Source: Chloroflexota bacterium
GTDB taxonomy: Bacteria; Chloroflexota; Anaerolineae; JAAYEA01
Assembly: GCA_019873665.1 (NCBI GenBank)
Contig: JAIOAV010000021.1
Location: 1-54,697, forward strand
Direction of reading: 5' to 3'
DNA length: 54,697 bases
The notes below the pieces were generated by a model, which ran no database searches, was not told where the DNA came from, and saw only the letters and a program-made list of their open reading frames with translations. The stretch's first letter is position 1, and every line of letters begins with the position of its first letter. A program made the position numbers and the translations under genes. Of the stretch, positions 25,543-33,370 are shown one piece after another.

Positions 25543-25661
25543 GTGCCTCCTCCTTGTGTGGATCTCGCTGTAATAACCGCTCGACAGTCCGCGGATCCGC
25601 CTCATCCGCCGGACGGATCGCGGCGATGCCGGGGGCACGCGTCGTCATCGCCCCTCCTCAT

Positions 25662-25690
25662 AGTGTATGAGCAAACAGGATGCTTGTCAA
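25662..25690 (-). promoter_or_regulatory. Promoter of the DUF4013 gene
   Basis: On the minus strand TTGACA (25685-25690) and TACACT (25662-25667) are 17 bp apart. They lie about 120 bp before the start codon. Confidence 0.65.
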
Positions 25691-25758
25691 GTGCGAGCCG
25701 AATCGCGTCGGGGCAAAAAGACACCCCAGGGAATCCATCGCCTCACCCGGGTGCGCCA

Positions 25759-27201
25759 CTAGAGAACGGAGATGATGACCACCCACGCCTGCACAACCTT
25801 GCCGCCCGCCAGCGCCACGACCTCGATGGGGTGCGCCCCCCTGGCCGTGCTCAAAGTTTGGAACTCGAGCATCACGCTGCGCTCCGCGCCAGCGGCTAGC
25901 TCTCCCAACTGCCACAGCACCTCGGTCTTGGCCGCATTCACTGCGCCGGGCGGTACCAGGCTCGCGTTTCGGTCCAGCGTGTAGCGGCGGAGCCAATCGG
26001 GGTTCTCGTAGGGCAGCACCGCCTTGAGTGCCACCTGCCCGACGAGCGACCCGGAGACATTACTGAGCTTGATCGCCAGTTTGTTCGTCCAGCCTGCGGG
26101 CAGACTGCTGCCGGTTGCGGCCAGCGAGAACAGGTCACCGCTGGAGACTGTCGCCGTCGAGGTGGAAGTGGGCGGGAGGGTGGTCGTGGTCGTGGCCGTC
26201 GCCGTGGCAGTTGGCGTCGCCGCCGCAGATTGGATGTCGGTGGCCGTCGGTGTCGCGGTCGCCGGCAGCGTCGCGGTGCGCGTCGGCGTGGCTGAGGGCA
26301 ACAGCGTCTTGGTTGGTGTGAACGTGGCAGATGGCGACGGTGTCGCCGTCGGCACGGGGGTCAGTGTCGGCGTTGCCGTAGGCGGTGCTGGCGTCGGCGT
26401 AGGGAGCGGGTCGTCCGGTGGCAACGTGTTGACGAGGGTTGAGGTGATGCGCGAGGCCACTCCGGTGGCTGTATCGTAATGGATGGTGATGATGCAAAAG
26501 CCGTTCCGCGCGCCTCCCGCGCGGTTTTGCCAGACCGTCCCGTACTTGGCAAAGTTATAGATCTCGACATGCCCCGCAAGATAGACGGGGAAATTGCCCT
26601 GCTGCGCCAGATCCATCACCTTGGCGGAGGAGGCAAAAATATAGGTTGTGGTGTAGAGGTAACTGGGCAGCCCCGGCTCCAGCGCCACCGGCTTGTGGCC
26701 CACGAGCACGCCCACGCAACCGGGGCATGCCTGTCTTTCCGCCAGGATGCGACTGGAGATAGCGCTGATGTTCGGCAACTCGGTGTTCATCCACCCGACG
26801 AGTACATTTCCGACGCGCTTGACGCCCTCACGCGAGCCCGCGCCAAAGACCGAGTCCCACACGGCGCCAAAGCCGCCGGGATTGTCGTGATTGCCCGGCG
26901 CGAGGATGACGCTCTCCCACGGAATGCCGGCGCGGATGAGGCCATCGCGCACGCCACGAAAGAGCGTGGCGTCGGCTGTGTTGCAATAATCGCCGCTGCC
27001 CACCACCACGGGGTTCGCCCAGCGATAGTAGTTGTACCAGGCTGCCAACTTGTCATATAGGCCAGCGGGAACCTGCGCGCCGGTATCGCTGAAGTGGATG
27101 ATGATGGCAACGCCTTCCTGGCCGGCTTGCGTCGGGGGCAGCGACGCACCGGAAAGCACCAATGCGGCGAGCATGAGCACCAACACGGGGATCCGCTTCA
27201 T
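25759..27201 (-). CDS. Secreted calcineurin-like phosphoesterase with Thr/Pro linker
   Basis: A 480-residue exported protein. A signal peptide (~1-26) precedes a metallophosphatase domain (~30-245) with GSGDYCN, PGNHDNPGG, VGHKPV and AGHVEIYN motifs. The first motif is DTG rather than DxH, and the last GHxH appears as GHVE, so the metal site differs from standard enzymes. A linker of about 100 residues of Thr/Pro/Ala follows, then a C-terminal Ig-like beta domain of ~110 residues. This layout is common in Chloroflexota surface proteins. The start at 27201 (MKRIPV) lies just below a promoter. Substrate unknown. Confidence 0.85.
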   Translation of the reverse strand: MKRIPVLVLMLAALVLSGASLPPTQAGQEGVAIIIHFSDTGAQVPAGLYDKLAAWYNYYRWANPVVVGSGDYCNTADATLFRGVRDGLIRAGIPWESVILAPGNHDNPGGFGAVWDSVFGAGSREGVKRVGNVLVGWMNTELPNISAISSRILAERQACPGCVGVLVGHKPVALEPGLPSYLYTTTYIFASSAKVMDLAQQGNFPVYLAGHVEIYNFAKYGTVWQNRAGGARNGFCIITIHYDTATGVASRITSTLVNTLPPDDPLPTPTPAPPTATPTLTPVPTATPSPSATFTPTKTLLPSATPTRTATLPATATPTATDIQSAAATPTATATATTTTTLPPTSTSTATVSSGDLFSLAATGSSLPAGWTNKLAIKLSNVSGSLVGQVALKAVLPYENPDWLRRYTLDRNASLVPPGAVNAAKTEVLWQLGELAAGAERSVMLEFQTLSTARGAHPIEVVALAGGKVVQAWVVIISVL

Positions 27202-27247
27202 TTCCGCCTCTTCGTGGTTCGATGTTTGCTGATTGCCTATGGCGGCT

Positions 27248-27275
27248 ATTATGCATACGGTGAGGGAAAAGTCAA
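27248..27275 (-). promoter_or_regulatory. Promoter of the secreted phosphoesterase gene
   Basis: On the minus strand TTGACT (27270-27275) and CATAAT (27248-27253) are spaced 16 bp. They lie 46 bp before the start codon. Confidence 0.6.
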
Positions 27276-27345
27276 TAGAAAAACGCGCCGCAGCCAGTTG
27301 CGGACAACGGAGAAACACCTGGCCGGTGCCCACCACCGTTGCCAT

Positions 27346-28188
27346 CTACTTGGGCACGGACACCATCGTCTCCAGCCAGGCGCGCAGCAGGTCAATGACG
27401 CCGATCTCGACCAGCGACATCACCGCGCCCCAGAGGTAGAAGGGCGGCGCGTCCCGCCAGCCCGCAGCGCGGCGCTCCCGCCGCAACACGATCACCAGGA
27501 TCGTGCCGTTGATCAGCGCGAGCATCGTCAACACCCCCAGCGTCTCCAGCAAGGCAATGGGCACGCGCAACGCGGCCATATTGGCGTGGACGACGGCGAC
27601 CGCCGCGGCTCCGGCTGCCAGCAGCGGCAGAAGCGCGCGCATTCCCGGCACGGCGGGTGTAGATTGCGGCTCGCGCCACAACGTGAAATTGACCACCGGC
27701 AGCAGCAGGATGCTCATCGCGAGGCCGGTCAACGTGCCGGTAGCCAGGCGGAGGATGTTGCGCGGCTCGTAGAGGTGCGGCAGGCCGGAGAAGAAGCTCA
27801 TGTACGAGTTCAGGCCATCCAGCCCCCAGGCCATGACAAAGAGCAACAGCAGGAGCAACACGCGCGCTGGCGGCAGCGCCGCCGCGCGCCCCCGGCCCAG
27901 GAGCGCCATCGTCGCCAACCCCACCAGCGCGCCAAGGAAGGTGCCGGTGCAGCGCGCGCACAGCGGCAGCGGCACACCACCCGGCTGATATGAGTGCGCG
28001 TCAATCTGGTGGCAGATCGCATACCCCACCAGGTTGCTCTTGTCCCAGAGCGACCGGGGCGGGAGCAACAGGGCAAAAAGAAGCACGGCCAGCGGCAGCA
28101 GCACCGGCAGCGCGAGACGCCGCCACCCCTGCGCCGCAGGCCGCCGCGCTGATGTCGTCATGTCGAGGGATCGCTCTTGCAGGTCCAT
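27346..28188 (-). CDS. DUF2085 membrane protein
   Basis: A 280-residue multi-pass membrane protein. The signature ICHQIDAHSY...LCARCTGTFLG (~residues 58-87) is the hallmark of DUF2085. The His and Cys residues in it suggest metal binding or redox chemistry at the membrane. Around seven hydrophobic segments are visible. It starts 17 bp after the DUF2207 gene, so the two are co-transcribed. GGAGG lies very close to the first ATG, so a start at the next Met (MTTSARR, 24 bp later) is possible. Confidence 0.85.
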   Translation of the reverse strand: MDLQERSLDMTTSARRPAAQGWRRLALPVLLPLAVLLFALLLPPRSLWDKSNLVGYAICHQIDAHSYQPGGVPLPLCARCTGTFLGALVGLATMALLGRGRAAALPPARVLLLLLLFVMAWGLDGLNSYMSFFSGLPHLYEPRNILRLATGTLTGLAMSILLLPVVNFTLWREPQSTPAVPGMRALLPLLAAGAAAVAVVHANMAALRVPIALLETLGVLTMLALINGTILVIVLRRERRAAGWRDAPPFYLWGAVMSLVEIGVIDLLRAWLETMVSVPK

Positions 28189-28205
28189 GTCCTCCGCTCT
28201 AGCAT

Positions 28206-30062
28206 CTATCCGGCGCCGCCCCCGCCACCCCCGCCGCCACCGCCCCCGCCACCGCCGCCGCTAAAGCCGCCGCTGCCGCCGCTGCTGGGCGAGCTGCTCA
28301 GCGTGCTGGCGGCGCTATTGAGCATCGCCGTCAGGCCGTCGCTCATCCCTTGCAGCGACGTCGCCATGCCATCGCTGATCCCCTGCAGTGTCGGCGTGCT
28401 GAAGCCTCCCTGCCCGCCGCCGATGGATATGGCGCGCCCGCCCCCGCTCTGGCCGCCACGCAGCACGATGGGGCGATATGGCTGATACCAGGTCGGCGCA
28501 GGGGTGTCGAGCCGGGCGAACTTGGCAATCCACGACTTTTCCAGGCCAAAGGCAATGGCGTAGGGCAGATACTTGTCAAAGAGATCCTTCGCCTCGGCCA
28601 AGTTCGTGTACCGTTCGATGTCCGCCAGATAGCGCCGAAAGGCATTCCACTGCGCCGCCGCCAGCGCGCCCTTTTCAGTCTTGCGCGGCATGGCGACTCC
28701 GGCTATGGCCAGCGCTACACCGCCCAGGCTGATGCCGGCAAAGGGGAGGAACGCCCAGTGGGTATAGTCGGCCAAAGCGATCCCCGCCAGCACGGCGATC
28801 CCCATGGCGATCACAAAGACAGCCACTCCGGTGAGCGCGTAGAGCTGTCGCGTCTTGTCGGGGCTGCGGTCGAACCACCCCATCTGCACCGTGTCTTTGT
28901 ACAGCAGGTTCCTGATCGAATCTACCTCTTTGTAGAACTTGTTCTTCAGGTCCGATAGCGCAACGCTCTGGCGCGGGCCAAAGACCCCCTGCAGGATGCG
29001 GCTCTCATATGGGCGCAGCTTCTTCCCCTCGCCCGCCAGCTCCAGGACGAAATCGCGTTGCCGCACCAGACCAAAGAGCGACTTTTCCTCGGTCTCGGTC
29101 ATGCGGATCACGCCGCGCCGCGCCAGATCCACCAGCGTGGCGACGATGTCCTTCATGTCCACTCGCTCATCCAGCAGCGTGCCCACCAGCCCCGGCGGCA
29201 GCTCTGCCGGCGGTGTGGCGAGATAGTCGGCCAACAGCGAGACGGGGTGATCGCGCCCCCGCGTGAACCAGATCAGAAACGCCGCCAGCAATCCGGCAAC
29301 CGTGGCGCCGATCCCCAGAATGCCGACCAGCAGATCCACCAGCGGCCGCGTCGTGCTGTTATATGCCGCCAGGCGGTCCTCCCGCACCTGCCAGGGCGCG
29401 GCCTGTCCCTGCACGATGCCGTGCGGGAACTGGATGCGTACCTCCAGCTCCTGTTCCGGCGGGATATTCTGCGCCGTAAAGACGACGGTGCGGCCATCCA
29501 CGATGTCGTACTCGGCAGGCGCGCCATACGCCGCTACCAACAACTCGGTCCGCGCGAAGGTCTGCGGCAGATGCACCGTCACGCGCGCGTTCTGCACGGT
29601 GAAATCGCGCTCGGGGAAGATTGCCTTCCAGAAGAGTTGATCGCCGCCTTCGTAGAAGCGCAGCCCGCCCACCACGGTGTACTTGAGGGTGAAGGTGCGG
29701 CTGGCATTGGTGGTCGCAGGGTACCACCAAGTGATGCGGGTGTCGCCACCTTCGCGGCTCACCCGGAGGGTCCCCGCTGCGTCCTTGCCCGGCTGATATC
29801 GCGTCTGCCCCTCCCACACCTCGATGCCCGTGATGCTCTGCAGCCGGTCCATGGGGATGTTGCGGTAGGCAAAGGTGAAGCTGCCCCGCGTAAAGACATA
29901 CGTCTGCGTCTCCACGATCTCGATGTCCGAGTTGGGCAGGACCGTGATGTCAACGTCAATGCGATCCCAGTAGTAGGTCTTGTCCTGGGCCTGCACCGCA
30001 CCTGTCGGCAGCCCGAGCAACACGGCGAGCACAAGAAGTGGCATTAGATAGCGCCTGGTCAT
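28206..30062 (-). CDS. DUF2207 membrane protein with poly-glycine tail
   Basis: A 618-residue protein of the DUF2207 family. A signal peptide (~1-25) leads into an extracellular beta domain (~26-225). A transmembrane helix (~235-262), a cytoplasmic winged-helix-like region, two further helices (~405-465) and a cytoplasmic C-terminal part follow. The protein ends in a run of some 15 glycines after Ser/Gly repeats, a tail typical of the family that may be disordered or help membrane sorting. Function is unknown. It heads an operon with DUF2085. Confidence 0.88.
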   Translation of the reverse strand: MTRRYLMPLLVLAVLLGLPTGAVQAQDKTYYWDRIDVDITVLPNSDIEIVETQTYVFTRGSFTFAYRNIPMDRLQSITGIEVWEGQTRYQPGKDAAGTLRVSREGGDTRITWWYPATTNASRTFTLKYTVVGGLRFYEGGDQLFWKAIFPERDFTVQNARVTVHLPQTFARTELLVAAYGAPAEYDIVDGRTVVFTAQNIPPEQELEVRIQFPHGIVQGQAAPWQVREDRLAAYNSTTRPLVDLLVGILGIGATVAGLLAAFLIWFTRGRDHPVSLLADYLATPPAELPPGLVGTLLDERVDMKDIVATLVDLARRGVIRMTETEEKSLFGLVRQRDFVLELAGEGKKLRPYESRILQGVFGPRQSVALSDLKNKFYKEVDSIRNLLYKDTVQMGWFDRSPDKTRQLYALTGVAVFVIAMGIAVLAGIALADYTHWAFLPFAGISLGGVALAIAGVAMPRKTEKGALAAAQWNAFRRYLADIERYTNLAEAKDLFDKYLPYAIAFGLEKSWIAKFARLDTPAPTWYQPYRPIVLRGGQSGGGRAISIGGGQGGFSTPTLQGISDGMATSLQGMSDGLTAMLNSAASTLSSSPSSGGSGGFSGGGGGGGGGGGGGGGAG

Positions 30063-30145
30063 GATCTCATCCCTCCACTAGCTCTACGAATGAGAGCGTC
30101 GCGCGTTGCGGGTGGGACCGCACAGCCCGCGGCGCGCACTCGGGC

Positions 30146-30174
30146 ATTATAGCACAACGGCGGGTGTTCGCCAA
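30146..30174 (-). promoter_or_regulatory. Promoter of the DUF2207-DUF2085 operon
   Basis: On the minus strand TTGGCG (30169-30174) and a perfect TATAAT (30146-30151) are 17 bp apart. A possible divergent -10 (TACAAT, 30221-30226) serves the next gene. Confidence 0.7.
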
Positions 30175-30257
30175 GCGCACCGCGGCCGACGCTCCGTTTC
30201 GTGTGGCACACCAACGTGGCTACAATATCCACAGTCTCAGCAGAGGGAGGGAGTCAG

Positions 30258-31022
30258 ATGAGCGACGCGACAGCAACCGGCAAGACGCTGCCGGACATGG
30301 CCGACGAGGCGCGGCGATTGGTTGACGGGGCGCGGGAGCGTGGCGTTACGATCCGCCTACTGGGCGGGCTAGCAGCGCGCATGCACTGCGCCGTGCTGCT
30401 CTTCTGTCTGCGCGACTATTCCGACATAGACGCAGTGGGGCTGAGCGCGCAGCGGGCGCAGATCGTGGAGACGTTCCGTGCGCTGGGCTACGAGCCACAT
30501 CGCATGTTCAACGCGCTGCACGGTGACCGGCGCCTGCAATTCTATGATCCGCAACACGAGCGGCACGTGGATGTCTTCCTGGATCGTTTCGCCATGGATC
30601 ATAGCTTTGACCTGCGCGACCGGCTGAACCTCGATCCGTACACCATCCCGCTGGCGGATATCGTGCTTACCAAGCTACAGGTGGAGCGGCTAAACGCCAA
30701 GGACGTGCGCGATATCCTGACGCTGCTCAAGGATGCGGAAGTGGGCACAGCGGATCACGCCGGCGTGATCAACCTGGCCTATATCGCCACGCGCTGCGCG
30801 CAAGATTGGGGATTGCATCATTCGGTCAGCCGCAATATCGCCAACATCGCGCGCTACATTGGCGACTATGAACTGGACGATGCCGACAGAGCGCGAGTGC
30901 TGGAACGGCTACAGCGGCTGCGCGCCCTGATGGAGGACGCACCCAAGAGCCTCCGCTGGCGGCTGCGGGCGTTGCTGGGCGAGCGAGTGCGGTGGTACGA
31001 GGTGCCCGAGGGTCAGGGGTAG
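30258..31022 (+). CDS. Nucleotidyltransferase-fold protein
   Basis: A 254-residue protein. LLGGLAARMHC followed by RDYSDIDAVGL resembles the GG...DxD core of the minimal nucleotidyltransferase fold (AbiEii-like). The segment HVDVFLDRFAMDHSFDL could give the third acidic residue, and LTKLQVERLNAKDVRDI matches the helical part of such proteins. The start at 30258 follows GGGAGGGAG. No toxin-antitoxin partner is next to it, so it is more likely a stand-alone enzyme of unknown target. The assignment rests on short motifs. Confidence 0.65.
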   Translation: MSDATATGKTLPDMADEARRLVDGARERGVTIRLLGGLAARMHCAVLLFCLRDYSDIDAVGLSAQRAQIVETFRALGYEPHRMFNALHGDRRLQFYDPQHERHVDVFLDRFAMDHSFDLRDRLNLDPYTIPLADIVLTKLQVERLNAKDVRDILTLLKDAEVGTADHAGVINLAYIATRCAQDWGLHHSVSRNIANIARYIGDYELDDADRARVLERLQRLRALMEDAPKSLRWRLRALLGERVRWYEVPEGQG

Positions 31023-31215
31023 CAACGCCACCCCTTGGATCTACGCCAAACGATGTATATGACCTCCTCCTTTCGGCACGACGCGCCCTGTGCGAGACAC
31101 GACAAAGCGCGTAACGCATCCCATCCCTTTTGCCGATGACAGGCGCGGCGCGATCCGCTATACTGTGAGCAGAGTCAGCTAGAGCAGCTGAAGAACCATG
31201 TAAGGAGGAAGGGCC

Positions 31216-31413
31216 ATGTACGAGACACTGTATGCAGGCGCAGCAGCGTATCAGCGGCTGGAGGAGAATCGCCGGTACGTCGCAGAGCGGCAGGCCGTCC
31301 GCGCGCTCCCGCATAAGGCGCGCCCCGCTGCGAAGACGGCCCGCACCCTCTGGGCCAGACTCAGCGAGGCATGGCGTGACGCCGCCGCCCGCTTCGATCT
31401 GGCGACTTCCTGA
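31216..31413 (+). CDS. Small charged protein, 65 residues
   Basis: I do not recognise this 65-residue protein. It is Ala/Arg-rich, probably two helices, pI high, without a signal peptide or Cys. It looks real because AAGGAGGAAGG precedes the ATG at good spacing, a TATACT -10 box lies at 31159-31164, and a strong terminator follows the stop. Arrangement suggests a monocistronic unit that may be highly expressed. Confidence 0.65.
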   Translation: MYETLYAGAAAYQRLEENRRYVAERQAVRALPHKARPAAKTARTLWARLSEAWRDAAARFDLATS

Positions 31414-31439
31414 GACGAACCTGGCCGCCAGCAGGCGAA

Positions 31440-31478
31440 CCCCCTCTCCCGATGATCAGCCGGGGGAGGGGGTTTTTT
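31440..31478 (+). terminator. Rho-independent terminator after the 65-residue protein
   Basis: The stem CCCCCTCTCCC / GGGGGAGGGGG (31440-31450 with 31462-31472, one mismatch) is followed by TTTTTT. It abuts the stop of the convergent CYTH gene. Confidence 0.9.
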
Positions 31479-31479
31479 C

Positions 31480-32277
31480 CTATCCCAGCCGCAAGAGCCG
31501 GTACGCCACGGGCCGTAGCGTGCCTTGCGGCGTCAGCAGCCGATCCAGGCATCCGTCCTGTTGGAGCCGCAGCAAGGCAAATCCCAACGTCAACTTGGCG
31601 AATGGCCATGGCTGAAGGCAGTCCGGATATGCCTCCTGCAAAGCGCGACTGATCTCCTTGATGTCGGCAGGCGTGGCCCCGTGTGCCGCTTCCACCTCGA
31701 TCTCGCAGTGGCGAACCTCCCGGCCTGGCAGGTGAAAAGTGACGGCATCCAGTGCCATTTCGGCCAGAAGGGGCGCTCCCGCCCCGCGTGAGACCTCACG
31801 CGGGCGGCGGTGCGTGTGGCGCTCTTGGATGACGCGCAAGCCCAGCGCCGCCAGCGACTGCGATGGATCGTCCAATGATGGTGGCAAAGGCAGGTAGATG
31901 GCGTGCCGCGCCAGCTCAGCCGATACAGCACGAAGGGTTGCGGCGCTCCATTCCGCCTCCATCTCCCGCCGCGTCTTGAGTTCGGCATCCGCGGCCAGGG
32001 CAGCACCCTTGAGCGTGAGTCGTACAGCGCCATTCATCCGCCGCAGGCGCAACGAAAAACAGCGCGCTCCCAGCGCGCTATCCGGCGTGTCATAGTAGGT
32101 GTCGTGAATCTGGCGGTCGGGGCGTGGGCAGAGGGAGAAGCTACCCAACGACGAGCGGGCGGCGATCTGGTCCAACACGGCGTAGGGCGCCTGCGCTGCC
32201 ACGACGAGCGCCGCCTCCACCTCTTGCGACGCGGGCGTGCCGGAGGGATCCGTTGGTGGTGGCGGATGCTCCGTCAA
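31480..32277 (-). CDS. CYTH domain protein with altered ExExK motif
   Basis: A 265-residue protein of the CYTH (adenylate cyclase CyaB / thiamine triphosphatase) tunnel fold. Core features are YYDTPDSAL, RLRR and RLTLKG in the first half and CEIEVEA then FAKLTLGFALL later. The N-terminal ExExK signature reads E19-V-E21-A-A23, so the conserved Lys is replaced by Ala. Family members hydrolyse or bind triphosphates or polyphosphate; activity here is uncertain. It follows the DarA gene by 27 bp, suggesting co-transcription and a link to nucleotide signalling, which is inference. Confidence 0.82.
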   Translation of the reverse strand: MTEHPPPPTDPSGTPASQEVEAALVVAAQAPYAVLDQIAARSSLGSFSLCPRPDRQIHDTYYDTPDSALGARCFSLRLRRMNGAVRLTLKGAALAADAELKTRREMEAEWSAATLRAVSAELARHAIYLPLPPSLDDPSQSLAALGLRVIQERHTHRRPREVSRGAGAPLLAEMALDAVTFHLPGREVRHCEIEVEAAHGATPADIKEISRALQEAYPDCLQPWPFAKLTLGFALLRLQQDGCLDRLLTPQGTLRPVAYRLLRLG

Positions 32278-32304
32278 ATCCCCTCCTGACGTAGCCTGAC
32301 GGCG

Positions 32305-32622
32305 CTACAGACGCATGAAGACGGGTAGGTCCAACACAAACACGTTGGCGGCGGCAAAGATCACCTCGCCAGGCCGGGAGCGGCGGATCCCCAGGAAGGA
32401 AGGCGTCCGCTGCGTGTGGCTGGTGGTGTTCCCTTTGATCACGTCCAGCACCATGGGAACACGCTCTTCATCAATGCCGATCAGCAGTGTCGTGCTCCCT
32501 TCGCGCAAGAAGCCACCTGTGCTGCTCAGACGGGTCGCGCGGTAGCCAGCGCGAATGAGGGCCTCCATTAGCCGATCCCCATCGTCTCTGTGCACAATCG
32601 CCACGATCAATTTCATGGACAT
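32305..32622 (-). CDS. darA: Cyclic-di-AMP receptor, PII-like (DarA)
   Basis: A 105-residue PII-like protein of the DUF970 / DarA (PstA) family, which binds c-di-AMP as a trimer and signals to targets still poorly known. The beta-alpha-beta start MKLIVAIVHRDDGDRLMEAL, the binding-loop segment TRLSSTGGFLREGSTTLLIG and the C-terminal GEVIFAAANVFVLDL are all diagnostic. The start at 32622 has AGGAGG upstream. The gene is driven by its own promoter and followed by the CYTH gene. Confidence 0.93.
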   Translation of the reverse strand: MSMKLIVAIVHRDDGDRLMEALIRAGYRATRLSSTGGFLREGSTTLLIGIDEERVPMVLDVIKGNTTSHTQRTPSFLGIRRSRPGEVIFAAANVFVLDLPVFMRL

Positions 32623-32693
32623 CGGGCCTCCTGTCTGAGCAGTGGCGATGCGGCAAACCGGCGATCGCCTGGAACATACACTTGTCTATTACA

Positions 32694-32722
32694 ATATTAC
32701 GGAAAAGCGATGCTTTCGTCAA
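32694..32722 (-). promoter_or_regulatory. Promoter of the darA-CYTH unit
   Basis: On the minus strand TTGACG (32717-32722) and TAATAT (32694-32699) are separated by 17 bp. They lie 71 bp before darA. Confidence 0.65.
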
Positions 32723-33028
32723 GCAGCTCTGATTCACTCGGATAGATCACCACAGGCAAATGTCAGAGCCAACGAACATGATAGAACGAGGCCGGGAATT
32801 CGTGTAGCGGCTCGCACCGGGAGCGCAGCCAGACCAGCAAGGACGTAAGCTATGCGCGTCGGCTATGGGCGCTGCGGGGACTCTGGTGACATCGGCTACC
32901 CGAACGCGCTAGAAGTGTAGCCCCCGCCGCTCCTGGAAGCTGCCTGAGCGCCAGCAGTCGTCAAGCCCCCGCCTACATCCCCAGCACAGCCCTGAAAACC
33001 CGTCAACACTGGCTGTAACCGAATCTCG
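32723..33028. other. Intergenic stretch without recognised gene
   Basis: About 300 bp between two divergent promoters. I find no convincing gene, tRNA or repeat of the palindromic family. A short frame near 32850-32920 encodes a GYGRCGDSGD-like peptide but is preceded in frame by TAA. It could be decayed sequence. Confidence 0.4.
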
Positions 33029-33057
33029 TTGCCCGCAAGCAGCAGATGCAATATAAT
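33029..33057 (+). promoter_or_regulatory. Promoter of the 81-residue protein gene
   Basis: TTGCCC (33029-33034) and TATAAT (33052-33057) are spaced 17 bp. They lie 52 bp before the ATG at 33110. Confidence 0.65.
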
Positions 33058-33109
33058 GATAACAGTGGCCACAGTGCGTGGGCCCTATGCCAGCGGGCAA
33101 AGGAGTGCG

Positions 33110-33355
33110 ATGATGGTACGCCTGGGCAAGCAGAGCAAGATGCCACCGGCCACGGTGATAGAAAGAGCAGTGGGCTTTTTCGGGCCGGCCGGTGTTGGTC
33201 TGGAAGTGCGAGAGCGCACCGAGACGTCAGTCAGGCTCGTCGGCGGCGGCGGCAGCGTTACCGTCAAGGCGAAAGCGACCAATGGCGGCTCGGATGTGGA
33301 TATCATGGCCGTCGAGTGGGATTATCAGGCGAATCAGTTCATGAGCAAGATCTAG
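33110..33355 (+). CDS. Small protein of unknown function, 81 residues
   Basis: I do not recognise this 81-residue protein. It begins with a basic helix (VRLGKQSKMPP), then FFGPAGVGLEV and a Gly-rich strand (GGGGSVTVKAKA), ending in aromatic/acidic sequence. It looks like a compact alpha/beta protein; strand pattern after residue 30 suggests a small beta sheet. The start at 33110 follows AAAGGAG and a good promoter, which overrides a longer frame starting inside the promoter. It is convergent with valS, 15 bp from its stop. Confidence 0.7.
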   Translation: MMVRLGKQSKMPPATVIERAVGFFGPAGVGLEVRERTETSVRLVGGGGSVTVKAKATNGGSDVDIMAVEWDYQANQFMSKI

Positions 33356-33370
33356 GCGTTTCGGGGTGCG

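Noticed and set aside
26140-26420. Repeated GTCGCCGTCGGCGT-like DNA that could suggest a tandem repeat or CRISPR
   Set aside because: It encodes the Thr/Pro-rich linker of the secreted phosphoesterase; there are no regular spacers.
28206-28265. Repetitive GCC/CCG tract that could look like a simple-sequence repeat or array
   Set aside because: It is the coding sequence of the poly-glycine tail of the DUF2207 protein.
32760-32925. Possible decayed transposase (TnpB-like) end, with a GYGRCGDSGD-type peptide
   Set aside because: An in-frame TAA interrupts it, no zinc finger or RuvC motif is seen upstream, and no element ends were found.
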